From Terriglobia bacterium (GTDB taxonomy: Bacteria > Pseudomonadota > Alphaproteobacteria > Acetobacterales > Acetobacteraceae), in the NCBI GenBank assembly GCA_023511585.1, contig JAIMBF010000010.1:1-57130 (forward strand): a stretch of DNA of 57,130 nucleotides, given 5' to 3'. A program made the translations under genes and the position numbers. Below, one piece after another: positions 1-9,016 of this stretch. Position 1 is the stretch's first letter. Every line of letters starts with the position of its first letter. The notes below the pieces were generated by a model that was given only the letters and a program-made list of their open reading frames with translations, searched no databases and had not been told where the DNA came from.

Positions 1-864
1 CACCTTCAAGGGGTGGTTGCGAAACTTGCCAATCGGCTGCAACGTCGGTTGCTCGCCCAGCAAACCCGCGCCTGGGAGTTCGATCTGGAAGAGGGACTTT
101 TGGATGTCGGCCGGCTTGCGCGCGTCGTGGCCAATCCGCTGCACCCGCTGTCTTTCAAGCGCGAACGCGATACCGAGTTCCGCGACACCGTGGTTACGCT
201 GCTGATCGACAATTCCGGCAGCATGCGCGGCCGCCCCATCACCGTTGCGGCGATGTGCGGGGATATTCTGGCCCGCACCTTGGAACGTTGTGCGGTGAAG
301 GTGGAAATTTTGGGCTTTACCACGCGCGCCTGGAAGGGCGGGCAGAGCCGCGAGCGCTGGGTAGCGATGGGCAAGCCGCGGAATCCCGGGCGGCTGAATG
401 ACTTGCGGCACATCATCTATAAAGCGGCCGATACGCCTTGGCGGCGGGCCCGGAAGAATCTCGGTTTGATGTTGCGAGAAGGGTTACTGAAAGAGAATAT
501 CGACGGCGAGGCCTTGCTTTGGGCCTATCGGCGGTTGCTGGCCCGCCCCGAGCGGCGGCGCATTCTCATGGTGATCAGTGACGGCGCGCCGGTCGACGAC
601 AGCACGCTTTCCGTTAACCCCGGCAACTACTTGGAAAAGCACCTGCGCGAGGTGATCCACGAAATTGAAAGCCAGGCTTTGGTGGAGCTGACTGCAATCG
701 GCATCGGCCACGACGTGACGCGATATTATCGCCGTGCCGTCACCATTGTTGACGCCGAAGAGCTGGGCGGCACCATGATGAAAAATCTCACCGAGCTCTT
801 TGATGAAGATGCCGCTGCGGCATGGGCGCGGGCAAGCATGATTCAGGCTCCGTTGGTGGCTTAA
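1..864 (+). CDS. cobT: Cobaltochelatase subunit CobT, C-terminal part (5' end outside window)
   Basis: CobT works with CobS as the AAA+/VWA pair that drives CobN in inserting cobalt into hydrogenobyrinate a,c-diamide during aerobic cobalamin synthesis. The reading frame is open from base 1, so the true start lies upstream; 287 residues are visible. The C-terminal von Willebrand A domain is clear: the MIDAS metal site reads DNSGSM about 70 residues in, followed by VISDGAP and a GIGHDV segment, as is typical of CobT. The protein ends normally at TAA. cobS would be expected upstream. The kinase gene at 905 follows after 40 bases on the same strand and may be cotranscribed. Family call is firm; only the N-terminal acidic region is missing. 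Confidence 0.9.
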   Translation, partial: HLQGVVAKLANRLQRRLLAQQTRAWEFDLEEGLLDVGRLARVVANPLHPLSFKRERDTEFRDTVVTLLIDNSGSMRGRPITVAAMCGDILARTLERCAVKVEILGFTTRAWKGGQSRERWVAMGKPRNPGRLNDLRHIIYKAADTPWRRARKNLGLMLREGLLKENIDGEALLWAYRRLLARPERRRILMVISDGAPVDDSTLSVNPGNYLEKHLREVIHEIESQALVELTAIGIGHDVTRYYRRAVTIVDAEELGGTMMKNLTELFDEDAAAAWARASMIQAPLVA

Positions 865-904
865 GGCGCTCTCGGGGCGCACGGAATAAAAGGGAGGAAG
901 CGGC

Positions 905-1810
905 ATGCGCCGCCCGCGGATCGGCGTTGATTTTGGAGCCAGCAAGATTGAAGTGGCCGCGTTATCGCCCGACAGCAGCTTTCTCTTTCGCGAGCGCGTG
1001 CCAACCCCCCATTCCTACGACGAAACCATCGCCGCCGTTGTCGGGCTGGTGAAGAAGGCCGAAGAAATGCTCGGCGTGAAAGCCAGCGTAGGCGTCGGGT
1101 TTCCCGGCCGCATCGATCCGGCAACAGGCTTTGTTCAGGACCAAACGGCACTGAACGGGCACCCGTTTGACCGCGATCTTGCCCAAGCGCTTGAGCGCGA
1201 GGTGCGCCTTGCCAATGATGCGGTCTGCTTTGCGGTGAGCGAAGCAACCGACGGGGCTGGGGCCGGTGCGCGCGTGGTGTTCGGCGCAATTTTCGGCAGC
1301 GGGGTGGGCGGCGGGGTCGTCGTGGATCAGCGCCCGATCATCGGCGCAAACGGTCTGGCCGGAGAGTGGGGACATAACCCGTTTCCCTTTTCCGATGCCC
1401 GCGACCTCCCCGGCAAACGCTGCTGGTGCGGGCAATTCGGTTGCAATGAGACGGTGCTTTCAGGCACCGCCCTTGCCGAGGATTACTTCGGCCCCGGAGC
1501 CCGTGATGCCTCCAGCCTCCCTGCCCTTGCCCAGGCCGGAGATGCCCGCGCAAAGGCGGCGCTCCAGCGCCATGCCGAACGAGCCGCCCGCGCGCTTGCG
1601 CAAGTGGTGAACCTGATTGATCCCGATGTGATCGTACTCGGCGGCGGGCTTTCCAATATGGAGCACTTCTACACCGAAGTGCCGAGGTTGATGCAGAAAT
1701 GGCAATTCCGCGGACTTGGCCGGGCGGAGCTGCGCCGCGCAAACTACGGCGACAGCTCCGGGGTGCGCGGTGCGGCCTGGCTTTGGCCGCTTGAGGCCGC
1801 CGACCGCTGA
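905..1810 (+). CDS. ROK-family sugar kinase (fructokinase / N-acetylglucosamine kinase type)
   Basis: This 301-residue protein is a ROK-family ATP-dependent sugar kinase, expected to phosphorylate a hexose or amino sugar in the cytoplasm. It has the N-terminal phosphate-binding segment DFGASKIEVA, the catalytic-base region around N104-D105, the GEWGHNPF motif with metal-binding H157, and the zinc-site pattern CWCGQFGC with C173, C175 and C180. The start is ATG with the strong ribosome site AGGGAGGAAG just upstream. The zinc motif and size fit NagK or fructokinase equally well, so the substrate is not assigned. It follows cobT closely but has no obvious functional link to it. anmK (13842-14909), which acts in cell-wall sugar recycling, lies elsewhere in the window. 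Confidence 0.88.
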   Translation: MRRPRIGVDFGASKIEVAALSPDSSFLFRERVPTPHSYDETIAAVVGLVKKAEEMLGVKASVGVGFPGRIDPATGFVQDQTALNGHPFDRDLAQALEREVRLANDAVCFAVSEATDGAGAGARVVFGAIFGSGVGGGVVVDQRPIIGANGLAGEWGHNPFPFSDARDLPGKRCWCGQFGCNETVLSGTALAEDYFGPGARDASSLPALAQAGDARAKAALQRHAERAARALAQVVNLIDPDVIVLGGGLSNMEHFYTEVPRLMQKWQFRGLGRAELRRANYGDSSGVRGAAWLWPLEAADR

Positions 1811-1843
1811 AGGCCGGGCATTCGGAGCTGCGAAAGCCGCGCT

Positions 1844-2398
1844 TCAGATGCGCTCGCTCAACGCAATGGCAACTCGGCAGCCGGCTTTAATGAGCGCGCT
1901 TAAGACCCGATAGCCGGGAGCTTCCTCTGCGCCATGGGCAAGCCCGATGTCGCGATGCTCCAGCTCATCGGCACGAAACGCCTCAATCGTTTCGCGCAGC
2001 TTCTGCTCGTTCTCGCCAAGCGCGCGAGCCTGGCGGGCGTAATGCGTATCGATTGCTTCCTCGACGGCAACCGTGCATGCCATGGCAGCGCGCTCACCCA
2101 AAGCCGCGGTCGCAGCGCCGAGCACGAAACCGGCCAGATGCCAAAGCGGCAAGAGTGCGGTGGGACGCACACGGCGTTCCGTCAACAACGTATTAAAGGC
2201 AGCTAGGTGCTCCTGTTCCTGCTTGCGCATCCGCCGCAGAAGCGAAGAACACGGCGCGTTGCCAAGCACCGCAAGCTGGCCTTCGTAAATCCGGATCGCG
2301 CCATATTCGCCCGCGTGATCCACCCGAAGGATGCGGGCAACCTGCTCCTCGGGCGGCGGATCACCGGGAAGATAGGCCTCAGTGCTCGGGATCGTCAT
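1844..2398 (-). CDS. coq7: Demethoxyubiquinone hydroxylase (COQ7 family)
   Basis: COQ7 is a membrane-associated di-iron enzyme that hydroxylates demethoxyubiquinone in the penultimate step of ubiquinone synthesis. The 184-residue product carries the expected carboxylate/histidine ligands: E31 in AGEYGA, the EQEH cluster at 61-64, the EEAIDTHY segment, and ADELEHRD near the C-terminus. I chose the ATG at 2398 because it overlaps the stop codon of the dsbB-like gene in an ATGA junction, indicating translational coupling. The downstream end is convergent with the sugar kinase gene. The compact single-domain form is typical of alphaproteobacteria. Confidence 0.9.
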   Translation of the reverse strand: MTIPSTEAYLPGDPPPEEQVARILRVDHAGEYGAIRIYEGQLAVLGNAPCSSLLRRMRKQEQEHLAAFNTLLTERRVRPTALLPLWHLAGFVLGAATAALGERAAMACTVAVEEAIDTHYARQARALGENEQKLRETIEAFRADELEHRDIGLAHGAEEAPGYRVLSALIKAGCRVAIALSERI

Positions 2399-2895
2399 GC
2401 TTTTTTGCCCCGGCTGCGCCAAAGATAAGTTGCCAACACCACCGAAAAGGCCAGCGCAAACACCATGTTCATCGCAGCCATCGATATTTTAAGACCCGGG
2501 ATCACATAGCTCGGCGCATCGCACGGCTTGCTAGGAAAGGCCGGCATCTGCGCCAATCTTTCCGCCACGCTAAGCCCGCTCAGATGCGGTCCGGAACACT
2601 CCGGCAGCGGGCTTGGCCACGCCCCCGCTTCGACCCCGACATGTACAAAGGCGAGCACTGCACCGGCGAAAATCACCAAGGCTAATGCTGCCAGGAGCAA
2701 GCGCGAGGTGCGATAGGACGAAACCAACGCAAATATCCCAAGCAAAGCCGCGAGCCGATAAGGCCAGCGTTCCAGCAAACACAAGGGGCAAGGGACGAGC
2801 CCTTCCATACGCTCGGCGGCAAACGCCACACCGAGCGCCGCCGCGGCTGCAAGCACCGAAAGCAGACTTGCCCAACGAGTCGATGCGGAATCCAT
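2395..2895 (-). CDS. dsbB: DsbB-family disulfide bond formation protein
   Basis: DsbB reoxidises periplasmic DsbA and passes the electrons to ubiquinone in the inner membrane. The 166-residue protein is very hydrophobic with about four membrane segments. It has the quinone-proximal CxxC (C36-P-L-C39 in VPCPLCLLERWPY) and a second cysteine pair in the last periplasmic loop (C100 and C125), which is the canonical arrangement. The ATG at 2895 gives the normal DsbB length; an in-frame extension to 3048 would add a non-conserved tail. It is coupled to coq7 by a four-base overlap, a plausible pairing because both proteins deal with ubiquinone. The GST gene is divergent across 118 bases. Confidence 0.88.
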   Translation of the reverse strand: MDSASTRWASLLSVLAAAAALGVAFAAERMEGLVPCPLCLLERWPYRLAALLGIFALVSSYRTSRLLLAALALVIFAGAVLAFVHVGVEAGAWPSPLPECSGPHLSGLSVAERLAQMPAFPSKPCDAPSYVIPGLKISMAAMNMVFALAFSVVLATYLWRSRGKKA

Positions 2896-3013
2896 GCGCT
2901 GCGATATCGCGAGCAGCGGAATCCGGCAAGCGTTCTCTCTCAATTGCAGGCGGCGAAGGAAGCGCTTAGGCTTGCCGCAAGATGACAGCCAAAGCAGAAG
3001 GGGGGAAAAGCGC

Positions 3014-3634
3014 ATGCTCACGCTTTGGGGACGGGCCAATTCCAGCAATGTGATGAAGGTGATTTGGCTTTTGGAAGAACTTCGCCTTCCCTATCAGCGG
3101 ATCGATGCGGGCGGGGCGTTCGGGAGAACCAACACCCCCGAGTATCGGGCCATGAACCCGACGGGTCTGGTGCCCACCCTTCAAGACGGCGATTTCTCGC
3201 TTTGGGAAAGCAACGCCATTTTACGTTACATTTGTGACGCTCACGCCCCGGGCACTCCGCTCTGGCCGCAATCGCCGAGAGTGCGTGCCAACATCGATCG
3301 CTGGATGGAATTTCACCACACCTTGGTGCGCCCGCAAGGTGTCATTTTCTTCGGGCTGGTCCGCTGTTCGCCCGAGCAGCGTGATATGACGGCCATCGCC
3401 GAAGCAGCAAAAGAAGCAGCCAGATATTGGGCAATTCTGGATAGCGTGCTTGCGCATAATGCTTATCTCGCGGGCGATGCGCTGAGCTTGGCCGACATCG
3501 TCTGGGGCCCCAACCTGCATCGTTGGTTCTTTTTTGCCATCGAACGGCCGGAGGCGCCGCATCTGCGCGCCTGGTATGAACGGTTGTTGCAGCGGCCGGC
3601 CTATCGGCAACATGTCGCCGTTACGCCTACGTAA
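3014..3634 (+). CDS. Glutathione S-transferase family protein
   Basis: A 206-residue cytoplasmic glutathione S-transferase. The N-terminal thioredoxin-like domain (about 1-80) has the GRANSSNVMKV helix start, the cis-proline segment GLVPTLQDGDFSLWESNAI and the glutathione-contacting E-S pair. The all-helical C-terminal domain follows, with the conserved LSLADI N-capping box near residue 160. The start is ATG 3014 with GGGGGAAAAG just upstream. Substrate is not predictable. The stop codon lies five bases from the convergent stop of the oxidoreductase at 3640, with no terminator visible between. Confidence 0.9.
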   Translation: MLTLWGRANSSNVMKVIWLLEELRLPYQRIDAGGAFGRTNTPEYRAMNPTGLVPTLQDGDFSLWESNAILRYICDAHAPGTPLWPQSPRVRANIDRWMEFHHTLVRPQGVIFFGLVRCSPEQRDMTAIAEAAKEAARYWAILDSVLAHNAYLAGDALSLADIVWGPNLHRWFFFAIERPEAPHLRAWYERLLQRPAYRQHVAVTPT

Positions 3635-3639
3635 GGCAA

Positions 3640-5052
3640 CTAACGGCCTGTGAGAATGCGCTCCAACAACTGGCGAACGGTCGGGATGAAACCGTTGGAA
3701 TAAAACGGATCCGTTGCAAAACGAAAGGCGTTATGCCCGCTGAACATCAAATTATGCTCGATCGCTTCCGGATCGTCGCCGATATGGCTTATGGCTTGCA
3801 ATGTTTTTTGAATGCAAAAACTCCGCGGATCTCCCTTCTTGCCTGTACTGTAGGTAGGACCCTGCTGGCTCCAATTGGAAAAGCGGCATTGGCTTAGGCA
3901 GCCCATGCAAGCCACTTGATCAGCAAGGATTTGCCGTGCCTTCTCGGGCGTGACAAAAATCAGCGTACTATCGGGCGTGCGCATCGCTTCCGTGAAACCT
4001 TGCGCCTCCCATTCTCGGACGCGGGCAAGATCCGCCGGGGTAAGATAAACCGGACGCTTGCGGGGGCCAATTCCGTACTCGGCAACGTGCTCGCCGACAA
4101 CTTCGGTGGTATAAGCCACCTGGCGTTCGTTTCGTTCTCGTAATTCCTGGAGATAACTGTTGTTTACCGCACTTGAATAGAAACCGGTCGGAGAAAAGCG
4201 GTTAAGCAAAACATCGCCTTCCTTCAGCGTCAGCAGCCGCTGCTTCCACGCATCGCCGATGGGGCTTTCCTTGGTCAGCAGCGGACGCGTACCGAATTGA
4301 AACGCGATGGGACCGAGCTCGGGATTATCGATCCAGTCCTCCCACTCTTCCAACCACCAAACGCCGCCGGCCATAATAATCGGCGTCTCTCCCAAGCCGA
4401 ATTCGCGCATGAGCTTGCGCAATGCGCGCACCCGCGGATAGGGATCTTCCGGTTTGGTAGGATCCTCGGTGTTGGAAAGCCCGTTATGACCGCCGGCAAG
4501 CCAAGGGTCTTCATAGACCACACCGCCCAACCATTCGGCCACCTTGTGATAGGCGCGGCGCCAGAGCGCGTTGAACGCACGTGCGGAAGAGACAATCGGA
4601 TAGTAATATACCCCAAACCGTGCGGCGATTTCGGAAAGCCGATACGGCATGCCGGCCCCGCATGTCAGGCCATGGATAAGCCCTTTCGCCCCTTCCAGCA
4701 CACCGGTGATCACGCGCTCGGCTGCCGCCATTTCCCAGAGGATATTGGCGTGGATGCGCCCCTTGCCTTGCGCGATATCATGTGCGCGTTGGGCTTGCGC
4801 AATCCCGCCCTGAATGGCGTACGCAACCAGTTCTTCATGGCGCTCCAGGCGCGTGCGTCCGCGATAGATTTGTTCGATGCGGTTGCCGTTCGCGTCATAG
4901 CTATCGGCGTTCACCGCGCTGAACGTACCTATCCCACCGCCGGCGGCCCAATGGCCCGAGGTAATACCGTTTGAGACGGAAATGCCCTTGCCGCCTTCAA
5001 CCAGGGGCAAGACCTCCACCCCTCCGATGCGGATTGCGTTGATCGCCTTCAT
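3640..5052 (-). CDS. NAD(P)H-dependent flavin oxidoreductase, nitronate monooxygenase-like, with C-terminal cysteine cluster
   Basis: The 470-residue protein belongs to the FMN-binding nitronate monooxygenase / 2-nitropropane dioxygenase-like TIM barrels. Visible marks are the CGAGMPYRLSEIA segment near 131-143, the GGHNG loop with H189 at the usual catalytic-histidine position, and the phosphate-binding PIIMAGGVWW strand near 224-233. It is about 100 residues longer than simple members. The extra C-terminal part carries C382-x2-C385-x3-C389 and C413, which look like a metal or Fe-S ligand set. The native substrate is unknown; enoyl-reductase-like roles are also known in this superfamily. It lies 53 bases downstream of pnp on the same strand. 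Confidence 0.8.
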   Translation of the reverse strand: MKAINAIRIGGVEVLPLVEGGKGISVSNGITSGHWAAGGGIGTFSAVNADSYDANGNRIEQIYRGRTRLERHEELVAYAIQGGIAQAQRAHDIAQGKGRIHANILWEMAAAERVITGVLEGAKGLIHGLTCGAGMPYRLSEIAARFGVYYYPIVSSARAFNALWRRAYHKVAEWLGGVVYEDPWLAGGHNGLSNTEDPTKPEDPYPRVRALRKLMREFGLGETPIIMAGGVWWLEEWEDWIDNPELGPIAFQFGTRPLLTKESPIGDAWKQRLLTLKEGDVLLNRFSPTGFYSSAVNNSYLQELRERNERQVAYTTEVVGEHVAEYGIGPRKRPVYLTPADLARVREWEAQGFTEAMRTPDSTLIFVTPEKARQILADQVACMGCLSQCRFSNWSQQGPTYSTGKKGDPRSFCIQKTLQAISHIGDDPEAIEHNLMFSGHNAFRFATDPFYSNGFIPTVRQLLERILTGR

Positions 5053-5105
5053 GGCTGATTTCGTCCCATTCGCGTGTTCCGGACCGGTTCTATTTTTCCA
5101 CCCTT

Positions 5106-7268
5106 TTATCCTGCAGCTTTCTCCGCTTCCTGTTTCTCGGGCCGTTCTTTGGCGCCGGCAATCTGTTTGCTGATATCGGCGCCCGTAAGCTGATCCACCA
5201 TCCGCATGGAAAGCTTCACTTTGCCGCGCTCGTCAAAACCGATGACTTTCACTTTCACCGTGTCGCCCACGTTGACCACATCGGTGGTCTTGGCCACCCG
5301 CTTGGGCGCGAGTTCGCTGATATGCACAAGCCCGTCCCGAGAGCCAAGGAAATTCACAAAGGCGCCGAAATCCGTGGTTTTGACCACTTTGCCGGTATAA
5401 ATCGCACCCAGTTCGGGTTCTGCCACGATGCCGCGAATCCAGTCGATCGCAGCCTGCGCCTGAGTTTCCGAAGTGGCGGCAATTTTCACGGTGCCGTCGT
5501 CCTCGATGTCGATCTTGGCGCCGGTCTGCTCCACGATCTCACGGATCACTTTGCCGCCGGTGCCGATCACCTCGCGAATCTTGTCCTTCGGTATGGTGAT
5601 CACGGTGACGCGCGGGGCGGTTGCGGCCACCTCGCGGCGCGATCCTGCCAGGGCCTTGGACATCTCGCCCAGAATATGCATGCGCCCCTCGCGGGCTTGC
5701 TCCAGGGCAAGGCGCATAATTTCCGGAGTAATGGAGGTGATCTTAAGGTCCATCTGCAGGCTGGTAACGCCGCGCTCCGTGCCGGCCACTTTGAAATCCA
5801 TATCGCCCAGGTGGTCTTCATCGCCCAAGATGTCGGAAAGCACGGCAAAGCCGCGGTCTTCTTTGATCAGGCCCATGGCAATCCCGGCCACCGGGCGTGC
5901 AATCGGAACGCCGGCATCCATTAAGGCGAGCGAACAGCCGCAAACGGTTGCCATGGAAGAACTGCCGTTGCTCTCGGTAATTTCGCTGACCAACCGGATG
6001 GTATAGGGGAAGCTCTCCTTTTCGGGCAAAAGCGGGTGAATGGCACGCCAAGCCAGCTTGCCGTGACCGACTTCCCGGCGCCCGGGGCTGCCGAGCCGGC
6101 CGGTCTCACCCACGGAATACGGCGGGAAGTTGTAATGCAGAATAAAATGCTCGCGGTATTCGCCCTCAAGCGCATCCACGATCTGCTCGTCCTCGCCGGT
6201 GCCGAGCGTGGCCACACACAAGGCTTGGGTCTCGCCGCGGGTAAACAAGGCACTGCCATGCGTGCGCGGCAGCACGCCCACCTCGCAGACGATGGGCCGG
6301 ATGGATTTCGTAGAGCGTCCGTCAATACGGATGCCCGTATCCAAAATAGCATTGCGGACAATATTCGCTTCCAGCTCTTTCAAAAGCGGTTTGGCCGCCT
6401 CCGGGTCAAACCCCTCTTCGGCCAGGCGGGCAAGCACCGTTTCCTTCACTGCATCAATTTTGTCATGCCGCGCTTGCTTGGCTTTTTCTTGATAGGCTTC
6501 GGTAAGCTCGCTGCGTGCCAAAGCCTCGATCCGCTGGGCGAGGACCTGCTGCTCCGCCGAAGGTTCCGGCAACGGCCAAGGATCTTTCGCCGCGACCTCG
6601 GCAAGCTCGATAATGGCCTGGATCACAGGCTGAAATGCGGCATGGCCGAACGTCACCGCGCCGAGCATGACTTCCTCGGACAGTTCGCGCGCTTCGCTTT
6701 CCACCATCAACACGCCCTCGGCGGTGCCGGCCACCACCAGATCGAGCGCAGAGGCAGGAAGCTGCTGCGCGGTTGGGTTCAGCACGTATTGCCCGTCGAT
6801 ATAACCAATCCGCGCCGCCCCCACGGGGCCGAAAAACGGCATCCCCGAAAGGGTCAGTGCAGCCGAAGCGCCGATCATGCTGACAATGGCCGGATCGTTC
6901 TCCAAATCGTGGCTGAGCACGGTGGCGATGACTTGCACTTCATTGCGAAAGGCGGCGGGAAAGAGCGGACGGATGGGCCGATCGATCAAACGGCTGACGA
7001 GGGTTTCATGCTCGCTCGGGCGGCCCTCGCGTTTGAAGAAGCCGCCCGGAATTTTGCCGGCCGCGAAGGCACGTTCCTGGTAGTTGACGGTCAGGGGGAA
7101 GAAATCCTGCCCCGGTTTCAGGGTCTTGGCGCCGACCGCGGTGCAAAGCACCACGGTATCCCCATAACGCACCATGACAGCGCCGTCAGCCTGACGGGCA
7201 ATCTTGCCCGTTTCCATCACCAGCTTACGTCCGCCCCATTCCAGTTCTTTACGAAAATATTCGAACAT
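5106..7268 (-). CDS. pnp: Polyribonucleotide nucleotidyltransferase (PNPase)
   Basis: PNPase is the phosphorolytic 3'-5' exoribonuclease of the RNA degradosome and also synthesises RNA tails. The 720-residue protein has the standard order: first RNase PH domain, helical linker, second RNase PH domain beginning at [11 protein letters not shown], then a KH domain ([12 protein letters not shown]) and an S1 domain ([18 protein letters not shown]) near the C-terminus. The start at ATG 7268 gives the usual [14 protein letters not shown]-terminus; the in-frame upstream extension is not conserved in type. Gene order truB-rpsO-pnp is the widespread bacterial one. The 335-base rpsO-pnp spacer may hold processing sites for autoregulation. 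Confidence 0.97.
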   Translation of the reverse strand: MFEYFRKELEWGGRKLVMETGKIARQADGAVMVRYGDTVVLCTAVGAKTLKPGQDFFPLTVNYQERAFAAGKIPGGFFKREGRPSEHETLVSRLIDRPIRPLFPAAFRNEVQVIATVLSHDLENDPAIVSMIGASAALTLSGMPFFGPVGAARIGYIDGQYVLNPTAQQLPASALDLVVAGTAEGVLMVESEARELSEEVMLGAVTFGHAAFQPVIQAIIELAEVAAKDPWPLPEPSAEQQVLAQRIEALARSELTEAYQEKAKQARHDKIDAVKETVLARLAEEGFDPEAAKPLLKELEANIVRNAILDTGIRIDGRSTKSIRPIVCEVGVLPRTHGSALFTRGETQALCVATLGTGEDEQIVDALEGEYREHFILHYNFPPYSVGETGRLGSPGRREVGHGKLAWRAIHPLLPEKESFPYTIRLVSEITESNGSSSMATVCGCSLALMDAGVPIARPVAGIAMGLIKEDRGFAVLSDILGDEDHLGDMDFKVAGTERGVTSLQMDLKITSITPEIMRLALEQAREGRMHILGEMSKALAGSRREVAATAPRVTVITIPKDKIREVIGTGGKVIREIVEQTGAKIDIEDDGTVKIAATSETQAQAAIDWIRGIVAEPELGAIYTGKVVKTTDFGAFVNFLGSRDGLVHISELAPKRVAKTTDVVNVGDTVKVKVIGFDERGKVKLSMRMVDQLTGADISKQIAGAKERPEKQEAEKAAG

Positions 7269-7603
7269 CGCGTGCATCCTTGCATAGCCTGCGACGCGGC
7301 TTGGCGGCATGACGGATGAAGGGTCGAACCTCTGGTCGGGGCCGGCGCCTCGGACGACATGGAAGCGGTCTCGGCGGCTAAGAAAATGGCCGCGCCGCAC
7401 TGCCATGTGGCCGGAGACGCCGATGCGGATCCCGCGCGCGAGGGTAAGGTACCGGATCGGCCGTCAGTCGTTCCGCCGCGTGCACGACGGAGAGAGCCCT
7501 TGAGCTCCCGTTGCGTATTGGTTCTTCGCCTTGTCGGCGCAGGACCGAACACTTCTAGCCGCTATATAGCGGTGATTGTAGCCAGCGCCATAGGCAATCG
7601 CCC
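7269..7603. other. rpsO-pnp intergenic spacer with 14-bp palindrome
   Basis: This 335-base gap holds no convincing gene; open frames here lack recognisable sequence. A perfect 14-base palindrome, CCGCTATATAGCGG, sits at 7559-7572, about 30 bases after the rpsO stop on the transcribed strand. In enterobacteria the matching spacer contains the rpsO terminator, a pnp promoter and an RNase III hairpin. No T-tract follows this palindrome on the minus strand, so it is not a standard terminator. Confidence 0.4.
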
Positions 7604-7873
7604 CTAGCGGCGCAAATTCAAGCGTGCGATCAAGGTTTCGTAACGCTGAAGGCTTTTGCGCTTCAGGTAATCCAAAAGCCGCCGCCGCCGACCCACCATC
7701 ATCAAAAGCCCCCGGCGGCTATGAAAATCCTTCGGGTGCGCCTTGAGGTGCTCGGTCAAGTTATTGATCCGCTCGGACAGCAAAGCCACCTGAACCTCGG
7801 CGCTCCCCGTATCGTTCGGGGCGGTGGCAAATTCCCGGATCAGCCCGACACGGCGCTCATTGCTAATCGACAT
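7604..7873 (-). CDS. rpsO: 30S ribosomal protein S15
   Basis: S15 binds the central domain of 16S rRNA and is an early assembly protein of the small subunit. The 89-residue product matches the standard length, with the conserved [16 protein letters not shown] helix, the [12 protein letters not shown] segment and a C-terminal basic tail. Two ATG codons are adjacent. The first (7876) overlaps the truB stop as ATGA. The second (7873) gives the usual MSI start and better spacing from AAAGGAG, so I used it. The gene is cotranscribed with truB upstream and probably pnp downstream. Confidence 0.96.
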   Translation of the reverse strand: MSISNERRVGLIREFATAPNDTGSAEVQVALLSERINNLTEHLKAHPKDFHSRRGLLMMVGRRRRLLDYLKRKSLQRYETLIARLNLRR

Positions 7874-8832
7874 CATACTTCTCCTTTGCTCGTCATGGCG
7901 CGCTCGGGGCTCACGAACAGCCGTTCCGGCTTTAACCAACCGCTTTGCAGCCGGCACAGGCCCAAGAGGCGGTCTCCCATCACGGCTCGCACCAACCCGC
8001 CATGCGGATCGGCCGCTTTCGGAATCCGACCCATCAACGCTACCAAGCTGATGGCTTGGCCGTGCGAAAGGTTGGCGCCTTCTGCTGCGGTTAGGGCCAG
8101 CGCCGGGATGTCGGCCAGCGCGGTCGCAACCGGAAGCAGAAGCTCCCTGAGCGCGGCGCCCGTATCGCCTAAGGTTCGCAATTTGTCCAGAGTGATCGCC
8201 TGCGCCTCATCGAACGGGCCGACCCGCAGCCGACGCAAGGCTGCAATATGGCCGACCGTGCCGCAGGCAATCGCAAGATCGCGGGCGAGGCTTCGCATAT
8301 AAACGCCCTTGCCGGCGAGCACTTCAAAAACGGCATGGTCGGCATCGGGCCGGGCGATAAGCTCAAACCGCTCCACCCGTGCGGGGCGCGCTTTCAGCTC
8401 CACGGGCCGGCCTTCGCGGGCGAGATCATAAGCGCGCTCGCCCGCCACTTTCACCGCCGAAAACGTGGGCGGCACCTGCATCGTGGTTCCGATAAAGCGC
8501 GGAAGGGCAGCCCGAATCTCTTCGTCGGAAGGCCGATGGTCAGAGGTTGCGGTCACCTTCCCATCCGCATCATCGGTATCTCGTGCCTCGCCAAAACGCA
8601 ACGTGAAGCGGTAAAGCTTGGTCCCGTCCATCACGTAGGGGACGGTTTTCGTGGCCGCGCCGAGCGCAATCGGGAGCACCCCCGTCGCCAAGGGGTCCAG
8701 CGTGCCGCCGTGCCCGGCCTTCTCGGCGCCGAAGATCCTACGCACGAGGTTCACGACGTCGGTACTCGTTAATCCGGGAGGTTTGTCGATAACCAGCCAC
8801 CCGTCCACGGGGCGGCCTTGGTGGCGGCGCAT
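7873..8832 (-). CDS. truB: tRNA pseudouridine(55) synthase TruB
   Basis: TruB converts U55 in the T-arm of tRNAs to pseudouridine and acts as a tRNA chaperone. The 319-residue sequence shows the N-terminal [13 protein letters not shown] motif, the catalytic loop [11 protein letters not shown] with D46 as nucleophile, and the [20 protein letters not shown] segment. The C-terminal region resembles a PUA-type extension. The ATG at 8832 is preceded by an AAGGAA site. The stop codon overlaps the start region of rpsO. The infB/rbfA genes that often precede truB are not upstream; an acyl-CoA hydrolase gene is there instead. Confidence 0.95.
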   Translation of the reverse strand: MRRHQGRPVDGWLVIDKPPGLTSTDVVNLVRRIFGAEKAGHGGTLDPLATGVLPIALGAATKTVPYVMDGTKLYRFTLRFGEARDTDDADGKVTATSDHRPSDEEIRAALPRFIGTTMQVPPTFSAVKVAGERAYDLAREGRPVELKARPARVERFELIARPDADHAVFEVLAGKGVYMRSLARDLAIACGTVGHIAALRRLRVGPFDEAQAITLDKLRTLGDTGAALRELLLPVATALADIPALALTAAEGANLSHGQAISLVALMGRIPKAADPHGGLVRAVMGDRLLGLCRLQSGWLKPERLFVSPERAMTSKGEV

Positions 8833-9016
8833 GGGGGAGTTCCTTCCGTTTTCGTGCCGGTGCCAGCGAGCCGTGCTCATGGGCCTTCCACGGCCTCACC
8901 GCTCAGAGCAGCATTCTCGCGCGCCGGGGAGCGCGCCACGGCTGCATAAGCATCTGCCACGATCGCGCATTGCCGAAACGCGCCGAAGATAGGCTCGCAC
9001 GCAAACATCGCAGACC

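Noticed and set aside
6036-7319. 427-codon plus-strand open frame opposite pnp
   Set aside because: It lies wholly antisense to the well-conserved pnp gene, its translation is Arg/His/Gly-rich with no family resemblance, and long antisense frames are expected in GC-rich DNA.
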